This document shows, in pieces, positions 1 through 8,682 of a stretch of 64,000 nucleotides of DNA. A program made the position numbers and the translations under genes. The stretch's first letter is position 1. Each line of letters begins with the position of its first letter. Source of the DNA: Hallella seregens ATCC 51272 (lineage in GTDB: Bacteria; Bacteroidota; Bacteroidia; Bacteroidales; Bacteroidaceae); contig NZ_JADU01000007.1 of NCBI RefSeq assembly GCF_000518545.1, forward strand, positions 62,001-126,000, given 5' to 3'. The notes below the pieces were generated by a model. The model was not told the DNA's origin. It was given only the letters and a program-made list of their open reading frames with translations, and searched no databases.

Positions 1-1292
1 TGGGCAAATGGAGCGGCAAGCTCTTCAGGTTCAAACCCAAAAACAGCAACACCGAGTTTGGCATGGGCTGGCTGCCGCTGGGCGGCTACTGCAAAATAGC
101 AGGCATGATCGACGAGAGCATGGACACCGAACAGATGAAGCGCGAGCCGCAGCCATGGGAGTTTCGCACCAAGCCGGCTTGGCAAAGGCTCATGATTATG
201 ATAGGTGGCGTGACCGTGAACTTCCTGTTGGCACTGTTCATCTACTCGATGGTTATGTTCCATTGGGGCGAGAGCTACATCAACATGGCCGACATGTCGC
301 AGGGCATGAAGTTCAATACCGAGGCCAAAAAGCTGGGCTTCCACGACCACGACATCCTTGTGGGCACCGACCTGGGGACGTTCCGCGACTTTAATGTCGA
401 TGTCTACCGCGACTTGTCCAAGGCGCAGTATGCCGACGTCATCCGCAATGGCAAGCCTGTTCGCGTGGCTCTTCCCGGTGATTTGAACCTGCTCGACATG
501 CTCAAGACCACGCCGCAGTTCCTGAGGCCGTTTGTTCCCGCCCTCATCGACAGCGTGCCGCCGCGTGTGCCTGTGGCCGAGGGCAGCAAGGATTCCATCG
601 TCTCTCCGGCTTTCAAGGCCGGCTTGGCCAAGGGCGACAAGATACTGGCCGTGAACGGAAAGGCCGTCGACTCTTACAACGAACTCGCGGAGGAGATAGG
701 CCGTGTGGCCGACCAACTCTCGGCCGTGAGCACCCATCGCGACAGTCTGCGGCTGTTGAACGTGACGCTGGTCGTGGCCAAAGCCTCTGCCGGAAAGACC
801 GACACGCTGCGCGTTATGCTCACCTCCAACCTCAAATTAGGCTTCGTCGCTCCCAACTTGGAGAAGATGTACAAGGACCGCACCACGCACATTACGTATA
901 GTTTCTGGCAAAGTTTTCCGGCCGGCATCAAGTACGGGTGGAACGTACTGGCCGGCTACGTGAGCGATATGCAGTATGTCTTCTCGGCCGACGGCGCGAA
1001 GTCGCTGGGCGGTTTCGGCTCCATCGGAAGCCTTTTCCCCGACAGCTGGAACTGGTATCTGTTCTGGAAGATGACCGCTTTCCTGAGCATCATGCTTGCT
1101 TTCATGAACATTCTGCCCATCCCTGCCCTTGACGGCGGCCACGTGCTCTTCCTGCTCTACGAGATTGTAACGCGTCGCAAGCCCTCCGAGACCTTTATGA
1201 TTCGGGCCGAATACGTGGGCATCACCATCCTGTTGCTGCTCATGGTGGTGGCCAATCTGAACGATATTCTCAGGTGGCTCGGCGTGATGTAG
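1..1292 (+). CDS. rseP: RIP metalloprotease RseP (site-2 protease, M50), 5'-truncated by the window edge
   Basis: The reading frame is open from base 3 and reads through the window edge, so the gene starts upstream. The first visible residues (GKWSGKLFRFK, then GMGWLPLGGYCKIAGM) are the conserved stretch just after the HExxH zinc site of RseP proteins; HExxH itself is outside the window. Further on come a membrane segment (about codons 65-80), a PDZ-like region (GLAKGDKILAVNGK), the second metal-ligand motif (PALDGGHVLFLLYEI) and a final membrane helix. Family role: intramembrane cleavage of anti-sigma factors and signal-peptide remnants in the inner membrane. The Bacteroidota form is longer than E. 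coli RseP, which fits at least 430 codons here. The next gene begins within about 20 bp of the stop. Confidence 0.95.
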   Translation, partial: GKWSGKLFRFKPKNSNTEFGMGWLPLGGYCKIAGMIDESMDTEQMKREPQPWEFRTKPAWQRLMIMIGGVTVNFLLALFIYSMVMFHWGESYINMADMSQGMKFNTEAKKLGFHDHDILVGTDLGTFRDFNVDVYRDLSKAQYADVIRNGKPVRVALPGDLNLLDMLKTTPQFLRPFVPALIDSVPPRVPVAEGSKDSIVSPAFKAGLAKGDKILAVNGKAVDSYNELAEEIGRVADQLSAVSTHRDSLRLLNVTLVVAKASAGKTDTLRVMLTSNLKLGFVAPNLEKMYKDRTTHITYSFWQSFPAGIKYGWNVLAGYVSDMQYVFSADGAKSLGGFGSIGSLFPDSWNWYLFWKMTAFLSIMLAFMNILPIPALDGGHVLFLLYEIVTRRKPSETFMIRAEYVGITILLLLMVVANLNDILRWLGVM

Positions 1293-1309
1293 TTTCATCC
1301 GCAGTGCGT

Positions 1310-2293
1310 ATGGGCGTCGTTAAATTCATCGAGGACTGGACTCTGCCCGTTGCCATGGCAACGGGCACGGCCGTCTACTTGCTGTTTCGCTTCGTTTCCG
1401 TGTTGCGTCCTATCGGGCAATGGTATGAGCCTTACAATGCCAACGTGCTGCCAGACTTCATGTTTCTCGTCCTTTTCGTGACGTTCTGCAAGGTGGATTT
1501 CCGCAAGTTGCTGCCCGTGAAATGGCACTTCTGGACGGGCCTTCAGCAGGTCATCTTCGTGCTGGCACTGGTCGGAGGCGTTGTGGGGTTCGGCATTACG
1601 GGCCGTGCCCTCGTCATGCTCGAGGCCATTTTGGTGTGTATCATCGGGCCCTGCGCGGCCGCTGCGGCCGTCGTGACGGCCAAACTCGGGGGCAGTTTGG
1701 AGGAGATGACAACCTATACTTTCGTGTCCAACTTCATCTCTGCACTGCTCATTCCCCTCTGTTTCCCCCTGCTGCCGCAGACCGACGCCGCCTTGGAGGC
1801 GGTCTCGTTTTTGCCGCTCTTCCTGGAGATTCTATGGAAAGTGAGTGTCGTGCTGCTGCTTCCCATGCTGCTCGCTTTCGTGGTGAAGCACGGCTTCGGA
1901 CGGCTTCACCGCTGGGTAATCAGCGTCAAAGACCTGAGCTACTACATGTGGGGCGCGTCGCTTGTGGTGGTCACCGGCACCACTGCCATGAATATTGCCG
2001 ATGCGTGGGGCCACACTTCGGTCTTCTTTTTCCTGTCCATCGCTGCCATGGCACTGCTTCTTTGCATCATCCAATTTGCCACGGGGCGCTTCATTGGCCA
2101 CTATTTCGGCAGGACAATTGAGGCCGGACAGGCCTTGGGACAGAAGAATACGGCCTTCGCCATCTGGGTTGCCACGGCCTTTTTGCACCCATTGTCGTCG
2201 GTAGGTCCCGGCTGCTACATCCTCTGGCAAAACATGATTAACTCAGTCGAAATCTGGATTTTCCGCAAGCGCGGACTGGAGCAGGCGAGTTGA
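1310..2293 (+). CDS. BASS-like (bile acid:sodium symporter family) membrane transporter
   Basis: The protein is almost wholly hydrophobic, with about nine predicted membrane helices over 327 residues, as in the sodium/bile-acid symporter (SBF) fold. A GPCAAAAAV segment near residue 115 and a late GQKNTAFAIWVA segment resemble the substrate-site helices of that superfamily. I chose the ATG at 1310 (MGVVKFIEDW). An upstream GTG at 1274 would overlap the end of rseP and add 12 polar residues with no support. Only 17 bp separate it from rseP, so the two are probably cotranscribed. The substrate is unknown. The family assignment rests on overall hydropathy and a few motifs, so it is moderate. Confidence 0.6.
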   Translation: MGVVKFIEDWTLPVAMATGTAVYLLFRFVSVLRPIGQWYEPYNANVLPDFMFLVLFVTFCKVDFRKLLPVKWHFWTGLQQVIFVLALVGGVVGFGITGRALVMLEAILVCIIGPCAAAAAVVTAKLGGSLEEMTTYTFVSNFISALLIPLCFPLLPQTDAALEAVSFLPLFLEILWKVSVVLLLPMLLAFVVKHGFGRLHRWVISVKDLSYYMWGASLVVVTGTTAMNIADAWGHTSVFFFLSIAAMALLLCIIQFATGRFIGHYFGRTIEAGQALGQKNTAFAIWVATAFLHPLSSVGPGCYILWQNMINSVEIWIFRKRGLEQAS

Positions 2294-2332
2294 ATACCCT
2301 GAAAAATCAACTTAAAACCATCATTAAAGCTT

Positions 2333-3373
2333 ATGCACTATTCTAAAAAAATCACGCTTGCGCTGCTCTCATGGCTCACGTTGACCGCCTCGGCGCAGAA
2401 CCCTGTCAAGGGCGACTACGGTTATCTCTACTGTCACATGAGTGACAAGGGCGAGTACACGGCCTATGCCGTGAGCCGCGACGGCTACCATTATCAGGAC
2501 ATTCTGGAAGGCAACGCCATCTTCGACCCCAAGGAGCACGCCCGCATCGAGGGAGGAACACGCGATGCTTACATCACCCGCGCATGGAATGGCAAGGGCT
2601 ATATCATGGTTACCACTGACATGTGCGTGGCCAAAAGCCACAAGTGGGACAACTACGGCATCGACCTGCTCAAGAGTGATGACCTCGTGAATTGGACTTC
2701 GGTGACCTTCGATTACCGCAAGGGCCCTTCGATTTTCAGCGATGGCGCTACCGCCACGTCGCCCTATCGCGACTGGTCCACCATCAACCGCGTGTGGGCT
2801 CCACAGATATTTTGGGATCCCAACTACCGTTGGCCCAGCGGTGAGAAAGGCGGCTACATGATCTATTATTCCATGCTGAATCGCCCCGAGGAGGCCTACG
2901 ACCGCATGTATTACAGCTATGCCAACAAGGACTTTACCCAGCTCACGATGCCCCGTTTGCTCTTCGACTGGGGCTATGCCACCATTGATGCCGACATCAA
3001 TCTGCTGGCTGACGGCAAGTATCACATGCTCATCAAGAAAGAAGGAGGCCGTCCCGGCATCTATACCGCCACCTCCGACCACCTCACCTACGGCTGGGGC
3101 GAGCCTGTGGAAGACGACTACGTGAGCTTTGAGGGCCGTAAGAACTGCGAGGGTTCGTCGGCTTTCCAGCTCATCGGCGACAAGACTTGGCGCGTGGCTT
3201 ACATCCAATACAGCGACCATCCCAAGCATTACCGCATCTGTAAGGCCGACGAGAACCTGCGCAATTTCCACGACCCCGTGGACATCGAGGGCGTTACGGC
3301 ACCGCAGCACGGCTCTTTCATGCGCATCACCAAGAAGGAATACCAACGGCTGCTGAAGCTGAACAAGAAGTAA
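2333..3373 (+). CDS. Secreted glycoside hydrolase family 43 protein
   Basis: It begins with a signal peptide (ALLSWLTLTASAQ) followed by a five-bladed-propeller-like sequence of 346 residues in total. Motifs fitting the GH43 triad are RDAYI (base Asp, about residue 82), TIDADINLL (middle Asp, about 221) and CEGSSAF (acid Glu, about 265), with VWAPQIFWD between. The family removes arabinose or xylose from plant polysaccharides. It lies 39 bp after the transporter gene and ends at a strong hairpin shared with fabI. No lipoprotein cysteine is present, so it should be periplasmic. It is about 5 kb from the pectin cluster and may act with it, which is inference. The exact substrate cannot be read from the sequence. 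Confidence 0.8.
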   Translation: MHYSKKITLALLSWLTLTASAQNPVKGDYGYLYCHMSDKGEYTAYAVSRDGYHYQDILEGNAIFDPKEHARIEGGTRDAYITRAWNGKGYIMVTTDMCVAKSHKWDNYGIDLLKSDDLVNWTSVTFDYRKGPSIFSDGATATSPYRDWSTINRVWAPQIFWDPNYRWPSGEKGGYMIYYSMLNRPEEAYDRMYYSYANKDFTQLTMPRLLFDWGYATIDADINLLADGKYHMLIKKEGGRPGIYTATSDHLTYGWGEPVEDDYVSFEGRKNCEGSSAFQLIGDKTWRVAYIQYSDHPKHYRICKADENLRNFHDPVDIEGVTAPQHGSFMRITKKEYQRLLKLNKK

Positions 3374-3394
3374 AGCCTCCCCACACCACAAACG

Positions 3395-3434
3395 AAACGG
3401 GGCCATCGCTGCTTGTGCAGCGATGGCCCCGTTT
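3395..3434. terminator. Bidirectional hairpin between convergent GH43 and fabI
   Basis: A perfect 18-bp inverted repeat (3395-3412 with 3417-3434) has a 4-nt loop TTGT. The arms start AAACGGGGCC and end GGCCCCGTTT, which gives an A-tract before and a short T-tract after the stem on either strand. It sits between the stops of two convergent genes, so it can serve both. Confidence 0.9.
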
Positions 3435-3490
3435 GACATCCCCTCCTTTGAAAGGGCTTGGAGAGGCTTTTGTTGTGGCTTGTCGAAGCC

Positions 3491-4348
3491 TTATCCGTAG
3501 ATGATGTTGCCGTTCTCGTCCATGTAATCCTCGAGTCCTTTCTCGTAAGTGGCCATGGCACGCAGACTCATTCCCACGTTGGAGAAGCCGCCGTCGTGGA
3601 AAAGGTTCTGCATGGTAACCTTTCGGGTCAGGTCGGAGAACAGGGTGATGCAGTAGTCGGCGCACTCGTCGGCATCGGCATTACCCAGTGGCGACATGCG
3701 GTTGGCAAAGTCATAGAGGCGGTCCATACCCTTGATGCCCTCGCCGGCCGTGGTCATTGTGGGCGACTGCGATATGGTATTGATGCGCACGTGGTGCTCG
3801 CGGCCGTAGATGTAACCGAAGCTACGCGCGATGCTTTCGAGCAGGGCCTTGGCGTCGGCCATGTCGTTGTAGCCGTAGAAAGTGCGTTGTGCAGCCACGT
3901 AGGAGAGAGCCACGATGGAGCCGTACTCGTTGATGGCATTCAGTTTCTTGGCACTTTGAATCATCTTGTGGAACGAAACGGCCGAGATGTCGAGTGTGGT
4001 GTTCAGCATCTTGTAGTCCAGATCGTCGTAGGTGCGGCGTTTGCGCACGTTGGGCGACATGCCGATGGCGTGGAGCACAAAGTCGATTTTTCCCCCGAGC
4101 ACCTCCATGGAGCGGCGGAACACGTTCTCCAAGTCCTCCACATTGGTGGCATCTGCCGGGATGACTTCGCAGCCGAGCTTCTCCGACAAGGCGGTCACCG
4201 TGCCCATGCGCACGGCTATTGGTGTGTTCGAGAGAGTGATGACGGCACCCTCTTCTACGGCTCGTTCGGCCACTTTCCATGCGATGGACTTCTCGTTGAG
4301 CGCACCGAAGATGATGCCTCGCTTACCTTTTAATAAATTGTAACTCAT
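3491..4348 (-). CDS. fabI: Enoyl-ACP reductase FabI (NADH)
   Basis: This catalyses the last step of each fatty-acid elongation round in the cytoplasm, reducing trans-2-enoyl-ACP. The 285-residue protein shows the FabI form of the short-chain dehydrogenase fold: GIIFGALNEKSIAW for nucleotide binding, HAIGMSPN, and the catalytic Tyr-x6-Lys in YNDMADAK, followed by RINTISQSPTMT. I chose the ATG at 4348 (MSYNLLKGKRG), since an upstream ATG at 4375 lies inside the -7 promoter element. A minus-strand TACCTTTG sits at 4373-4380, about 25 nt before the start. The gene is monocistronic and ends at the shared hairpin. It is the usual target of triclosan-type inhibitors in the group. Confidence 0.95.
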   Translation of the reverse strand: MSYNLLKGKRGIIFGALNEKSIAWKVAERAVEEGAVITLSNTPIAVRMGTVTALSEKLGCEVIPADATNVEDLENVFRRSMEVLGGKIDFVLHAIGMSPNVRKRRTYDDLDYKMLNTTLDISAVSFHKMIQSAKKLNAINEYGSIVALSYVAAQRTFYGYNDMADAKALLESIARSFGYIYGREHHVRINTISQSPTMTTAGEGIKGMDRLYDFANRMSPLGNADADECADYCITLFSDLTRKVTMQNLFHDGGFSNVGMSLRAMATYEKGLEDYMDENGNIIYG

Positions 4349-4490
4349 ATTTTCTCGTTGTATTTCTTGGGGCAAAGGTACGAAGTTTTTGTGACTTTAA
4401 CCGTGATTGCGGTGAGATTTTGCATGCGCCGCCCCCGCCGTCTCCGTTTCGTTGCGGGCCGGCGGCCTGTGGCGGAGCCGTCCACAGAGG

Positions 4491-5378
4491 TTAGTACCAC
4501 CACTCTTCCGACAGGTTGCGGGCGGTGATGAGCACGCGTCCGTCGTCTTTTCCCGAGAACTTCGCCGTGGCCTGCTCAGTCTCTTTTGTGCCTCTATCGG
4601 TGATGTTGAGACCCAGTGTGCCGCTCGCCCGCAGCCTCCCCGGCTTCCCTTCGCCGCCGGCAGCGGTGGTGTCGGCGGGTATATAGCTGACGGTGAATGG
4701 TGTCAACAAGGGTGCCTCGATAAGGAGAGGAATATTCAATAGGGTGTACATCTCTATCTTCCCCTCCAGCCGGCACTGCGGTTCTCCATTGTCCTGGAGC
4801 GTCCATTTGGCTGTCAGGTCGGAGCCCCAGACATAGAATCGGTTGGCCACCGAGAACAAATCGGCCCAATACAGCTCCCTGGATGAATCGTCGGTGCTGG
4901 TGGTTGGATGGATAACATAGTTGTCAATCCTCCATGAACCGTCGCTTTGTTGATGGACGTCGAACATGCGATGGGTCTTCGTTTTATACAAATAGGTGGT
5001 ACATTCTATGCGTAGATAGTTGTATCTATAGTCGGTAATGGTGTACTGTGTATAGAAGTAGTCGCTCTTCCGATCGGTCAATATGTACATAGGATTGAAA
5101 GAGTTTTCCTTTGATACCGTGTCTTTAATCGTCATGTCCCGCAGGTAGGTCTTGCGAAAAGCCTGGCGTGCCGAGTCGGTTTGTAGCCGGTTGTACTCCT
5201 GCATGCGGTAGGTGATGAACAGCGCATCGAGCATCGGCCGGTTGGCGTTCCTGACATATTCGAAGGCCTCGTAAATGCCCCGGGTGGGACGGTGATTCTC
5301 TTCCGGCTCTTCGACAATGCAGCTCGAGAGGAGCAGTGAGAGCAGCATGGCGGGCAGTAGGGCAAGTATTTTTTTCAT
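4491..5378 (-). CDS. Hypothetical lipoprotein
   Basis: The N-terminus is a lipoprotein signal peptide with a lipobox ending LLLSSC at residue 19, followed by acidic residues (IVEEPEE), a pattern associated with surface export in Bacteroidota. The remaining roughly 275 residues are polar, rich in Tyr and Thr, and predicted mainly beta. Nothing in it matches a family I recognise. It is transcribed after the outer-membrane protein gene at 5423-6049, with a 44-bp gap, so the two probably form an operon and may act together at the outer membrane. No function is assigned. Confidence 0.7.
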   Translation of the reverse strand: MKKILALLPAMLLSLLLSSCIVEEPEENHRPTRGIYEAFEYVRNANRPMLDALFITYRMQEYNRLQTDSARQAFRKTYLRDMTIKDTVSKENSFNPMYILTDRKSDYFYTQYTITDYRYNYLRIECTTYLYKTKTHRMFDVHQQSDGSWRIDNYVIHPTTSTDDSSRELYWADLFSVANRFYVWGSDLTAKWTLQDNGEPQCRLEGKIEMYTLLNIPLLIEAPLLTPFTVSYIPADTTAAGGEGKPGRLRASGTLGLNITDRGTKETEQATAKFSGKDDGRVLITARNLSEEWWY

Positions 5379-5422
5379 GAGATGTGTCTGATGTGAAAGT
5401 GTTTACGGATAGGGGATGATGC

Positions 5423-6049
5423 TTAGAACCGGTAGCCGGTGCCCACGCGCAGCAGTCCGAGACTGCCGAAGCCCAGCTCTACCGAGCCAAACAGGAGGTG
5501 GCCCCACTGGAATCCCAGGTAGGTGAGCTGGCCGGTGAGCAGCACGCGGCCGTGGCTGTCGGGCTCGCCGCCGTTCTGCCACACGTTCAGCGCACCGCCC
5601 ACGCCCAGCTCGCCATACATGCGGAAGCCCGGGCGACGCTTGTAGTAGAGGCGCACCATGGGCAGCACGGACAGGTAGTTGTCTTTCATGCGGTAGACGG
5701 TCTCGTCGGTGAGGCGGTGTTTCCAACTGCCGTGCTTGGGTTCGTAGGCCACGTTGAAGCCATAGGCCAAGCGGTGTTTGCGGCCGAAGTCTTTCCGATA
5801 GGACAGGCCGAAGCAGGGCAGCTGCACGGTGCCCTTGTCGTAGACGCTGCTCCAACGATAGTTCAGCAGCGGGTCTTCGTAGCGGGTCCAGTACGCGGCA
5901 TCGTAGTTGTTGCCCGTGTCCCAGCCCAGGTTGGTGGTGCCGGTGCCCACGCTCACCATGATTTCGTGGGTGGGAATTTCGTCTTGCGCCCCGGCGATGC
6001 CGGGCAGGAGGCAGAGGGCAAGGCCGGCTGCCATAGATTTCAAATTCAT
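5423..6049 (-). CDS. Hypothetical small outer-membrane beta-barrel protein
   Basis: This is a 208-residue protein with a signal peptide (MNLKSMAAGLALCLLPGIAGAQ) cleaved at Ala-Gln. The mature part alternates polar and hydrophobic residues in strands and ends in an aromatic residue (GYRF), as outer-membrane barrels do. I chose the ATG at 6049 because an upstream ATG (6094) would place 15 polar residues before the signal peptide and lies at the promoter. The promoter on this strand is TTG at 6120-6122, 20 nt, then TACCTTTG at 6092-6099. The lipoprotein gene at 4491 follows in the same direction. Function unknown. Confidence 0.65.
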   Translation of the reverse strand: MNLKSMAAGLALCLLPGIAGAQDEIPTHEIMVSVGTGTTNLGWDTGNNYDAAYWTRYEDPLLNYRWSSVYDKGTVQLPCFGLSYRKDFGRKHRLAYGFNVAYEPKHGSWKHRLTDETVYRMKDNYLSVLPMVRLYYKRRPGFRMYGELGVGGALNVWQNGGEPDSHGRVLLTGQLTYLGFQWGHLLFGSVELGFGSLGLLRVGTGYRF

Positions 6050-6091
6050 GGGATTGGTCGTTGATGAGTGACTATTTGGAGGTTGACGGTG

Positions 6092-6122
6092 CAAAGGTAG
6101 TCATTCCATCCGTATCGCCCAA
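6092..6122 (-). promoter_or_regulatory. Bacteroidota-type promoter for the 6049-4491 operon
   Basis: On the minus strand TTG (6120-6122) is followed after 20 nt by TACCTTTG (6092-6099). This matches the Bacteroidota sigma-70 consensus (TTTG, about 19-21 nt, TAnnTTTG). The start codon is at 6049, giving a leader of roughly 35-40 nt. Confidence 0.7.
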
Positions 6123-6264
6123 CGTCTCGTTTCCCTTTTTTTCTCCCGCCGGCACCCGCTTCGCGGCATCGCCGCCACGGCATGCCCGGCTGACACTATT
6201 GGGGCCATCGTGCCCCGAAATCTGTACAAAGAGGTAGCCCGGGGATAAAAAAGCCGGCAAATGT

Positions 6265-6295
6265 TTTGCCTTTTGGGCGGATTGGCGTAATTTTG
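6265..6295 (+). promoter_or_regulatory. Promoter of the glutamine synthetase gene
   Basis: TTTG (6265-6268), 19 nt, then TAATTTTG (6288-6295) is a full match to the Bacteroidota promoter consensus. The start codon at 6323 gives a short leader of about 20 nt. Confidence 0.8.
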
Positions 6296-6322
6296 CAGTG
6301 CAAACTTTAATACCCAAGGATA

Positions 6323-8512
6323 ATGGCCAATTTGAGATTTGAGGCGGTGACCGAGGCCTTCCGCAAGCGCCCCCACGAGGTTGTGGCACCCGTTGAACGC
6401 CCCTCCGAGTATTTCGCCCGCAAGGTTTTCAACCGGCAGAAGATGTACAAGTATCTTCCTTCAGACGTTTATGAGAAGCTCATCGACGTGATAGACAACG
6501 GTGCCCGCCTCGACCGCGGCATCGCCGACGCCGTGGCCCAGGGCATGAAGCAGTGGGCCGAGGAGAACGGCGTGACCCACTACACCCACTGGTTCCAGCC
6601 CCTCACCGAGGGCACCGCCGAGAAGCACGACGCCTTTGTGGAGCACGACGGCCGTGGCGGCATGGTCGAGGAGTTCTCCGGCAAGCTGCTCGTACAGCAG
6701 GAACCCGACGCTTCGAGCTTCCCCTCGGGTGGCATCCGCAACACTTTCGAGGCCCGCGGCTACTCGGCTTGGGACCCCACAAGCCCCGTCTTCATCATGG
6801 ACGACACGCTCTGCATCCCCACCATCTTCATTTCTTATACGGGCGAGGCCCTCGACTACAAGTCGCCGCTGCTGCGCTCGCTCCATGCCCTCAACACGGC
6901 TGCAACCGATGTGGCCCGCCTGTTCTACCCCGACGTGAACAAGGTGCAGACCAATCTGGGCTGGGAGCAGGAGTACTTCCTCGTTGACGAGGACCTCTAC
7001 TCGGCCCGCCCCGACCTGATGCTCACTGGCCGTACCCTCATGGGCCACGACTCGGCCAAGAACCAGCAGATGGACGACCACTACTTCGGCACCATCCCCG
7101 AGCGCGTGCAAGCCTTCATGAAAGACCTGGAGACGCAGGCCCTCGAGCTGGGCATTCCCTGCAAGACACGCCACAACGAGGTGGCTCCTAACCAGTTTGA
7201 GCTGGCCCCCATCTTCGAGGAGTGCAACCTGGCCGTCGATCACAACATGCTTCTGATGGGTCTGATGAAGAAGGTGGCCCACAAACACAGCTTCCAGGTG
7301 TTGCTCCACGAGAAGCCGTTCAAGGGTATCAACGGCTCGGGCAAGCACAACAACTGGAGCCTTTCCACCGATACGGGCGTGCTGCTCCACGCCCCCGGCA
7401 GGACTCCGGCCGACAACCTGCGCTTCGTCACCTTTGTCGTCGAGACGCTCATGGGCGTGTTCCGCCACAACGGACTGCTCAAGGCCTCCATCATGACGGC
7501 CACCAATGCCCACCGCCTGGGGGCCAACGAGGCGCCGCCCGCCGTCATCTCGTCGTTCCTGGGCAAGCAACTCGCCGACCTGATAGACCATATCCGCAAG
7601 GCCGACAAGAAAGAACTCTTCACCCTCAAGGGCAAGCAGGGCATGAACATCGACATTCCCGAGATTCCCGAACTGCTCATCGACAATACCGACCGTAACC
7701 GCACGTCGCCCTTTGCTTTCACCGGCAACCGCTTTGAGTTCCGTGCCGTGGGCTCCGAGGCCAACTGCGCGTGCTCCCTCATCGTGCTCAACACCACGGT
7801 GGCCGAGGCTCTGGCCGACTTCAAGGAGCGTGTGGACCGTCTGGAACAGGCCGGCGAAGACCGCACAAGTGCCATTCTCGACGTTCTCCGCGAGGACATC
7901 AACACCTGCGCCCCCATCCATTTCGACGGCAATGGCTACAGCGACGAGTGGGTGGCCGAGGCCGCCCGCCGCGGGCTCGACACCGAGAGTTCGTGCCCGC
8001 TCACCTACGACCGCTACCTCGATCCCGCCACCATCAGGATGTTCGAGCGGCTGAACGTGATGCACGAGAACGAGCTCCGCGCCCGCAACGAGGTGAAATG
8101 GGAGATCTACATTAAGAAGATACAGATCGAGGCGCGCGTCATGGGCGACCTCACGATGAACCACATCATCCCCGTGGCCACCCATTACCAGAGCCAGCTG
8201 GCCAAGAATGTGGACAACATGTACGCCATCTTCGACGAGGGTGAGGCCACGCACCTCACGGCACGCAACAAGAAACTCATCCGCGAGATAGCCGAGCGCA
8301 CCCAGATTATCGAGACGGGCGTGGAGGAACTGGTCAACGCCCGCAAGGTGGCCAACAGGATAGACAACCTGCGCGACCGCGCCATCGCCTACCACGACAC
8401 CGTGGAAACCAAGATGGAGGAGATACGCTACCAGATAGACAAGCTGGAGCTCATCGTGAGCGACGAGCTCTGGACACTGCCCAAATACCGCGAGCTGCTC
8501 TTCATCCGATAG
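6323..8512 (+). CDS. glnN: Type III glutamine synthetase
   Basis: It makes glutamine from glutamate, ammonia and ATP in the cytoplasm. At 729 residues it has the size of the GSIII class (about 725), well above GSI (about 470). Visible class motifs include NLGWEQEYFLVD with metal-ligand glutamates, HNEVAPNQFELAP, INGSGKHNNWS, and NRTSPFAFTGNRFEFR in the active site. The C-terminal region (about residues 600-729) is helical and charged, as in GSIII dodecamers. The ATG at 6323 follows a clear promoter, and a textbook terminator closes the unit, so it is a single-gene transcript. No PII or regulatory partner gene is adjacent. Confidence 0.97.
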   Translation: MANLRFEAVTEAFRKRPHEVVAPVERPSEYFARKVFNRQKMYKYLPSDVYEKLIDVIDNGARLDRGIADAVAQGMKQWAEENGVTHYTHWFQPLTEGTAEKHDAFVEHDGRGGMVEEFSGKLLVQQEPDASSFPSGGIRNTFEARGYSAWDPTSPVFIMDDTLCIPTIFISYTGEALDYKSPLLRSLHALNTAATDVARLFYPDVNKVQTNLGWEQEYFLVDEDLYSARPDLMLTGRTLMGHDSAKNQQMDDHYFGTIPERVQAFMKDLETQALELGIPCKTRHNEVAPNQFELAPIFEECNLAVDHNMLLMGLMKKVAHKHSFQVLLHEKPFKGINGSGKHNNWSLSTDTGVLLHAPGRTPADNLRFVTFVVETLMGVFRHNGLLKASIMTATNAHRLGANEAPPAVISSFLGKQLADLIDHIRKADKKELFTLKGKQGMNIDIPEIPELLIDNTDRNRTSPFAFTGNRFEFRAVGSEANCACSLIVLNTTVAEALADFKERVDRLEQAGEDRTSAILDVLREDINTCAPIHFDGNGYSDEWVAEAARRGLDTESSCPLTYDRYLDPATIRMFERLNVMHENELRARNEVKWEIYIKKIQIEARVMGDLTMNHIIPVATHYQSQLAKNVDNMYAIFDEGEATHLTARNKKLIREIAERTQIIETGVEELVNARKVANRIDNLRDRAIAYHDTVETKMEEIRYQIDKLELIVSDELWTLPKYRELLFIR

Positions 8513-8556
8513 GCGCCGGAGCGGTGAAAACTGCGGGCGGCAACGCCGAAAAACCT

Positions 8557-8585
8557 ACGGGAATGCTGCGGCATTCCCGTTTTTT
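8557..8585 (+). terminator. Rho-independent terminator of glnN
   Basis: A 10-bp perfect stem (ACGGGAATGC with GCATTCCCGT) has the loop TGCG and is followed directly by TTTTT. It lies 45 bp past the glnN stop. Confidence 0.95.
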
Positions 8586-8682
8586 ATTTAACTTTGCAAC
8601 GAATCGCTTGCACGCGCCCGCCGGAAATCAAGCCTTTCCGGCGGGCGGCGGCGCGACCTCCGAAACCAACAAACGAAACAAC

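Noticed and set aside
6461..8395. 644-codon minus-strand ORF opposite glnN
   Set aside because: Shadow ORF of a GC-rich gene. It lacks a plausible start context and motifs, and glutamine synthetase on the other strand is certain.
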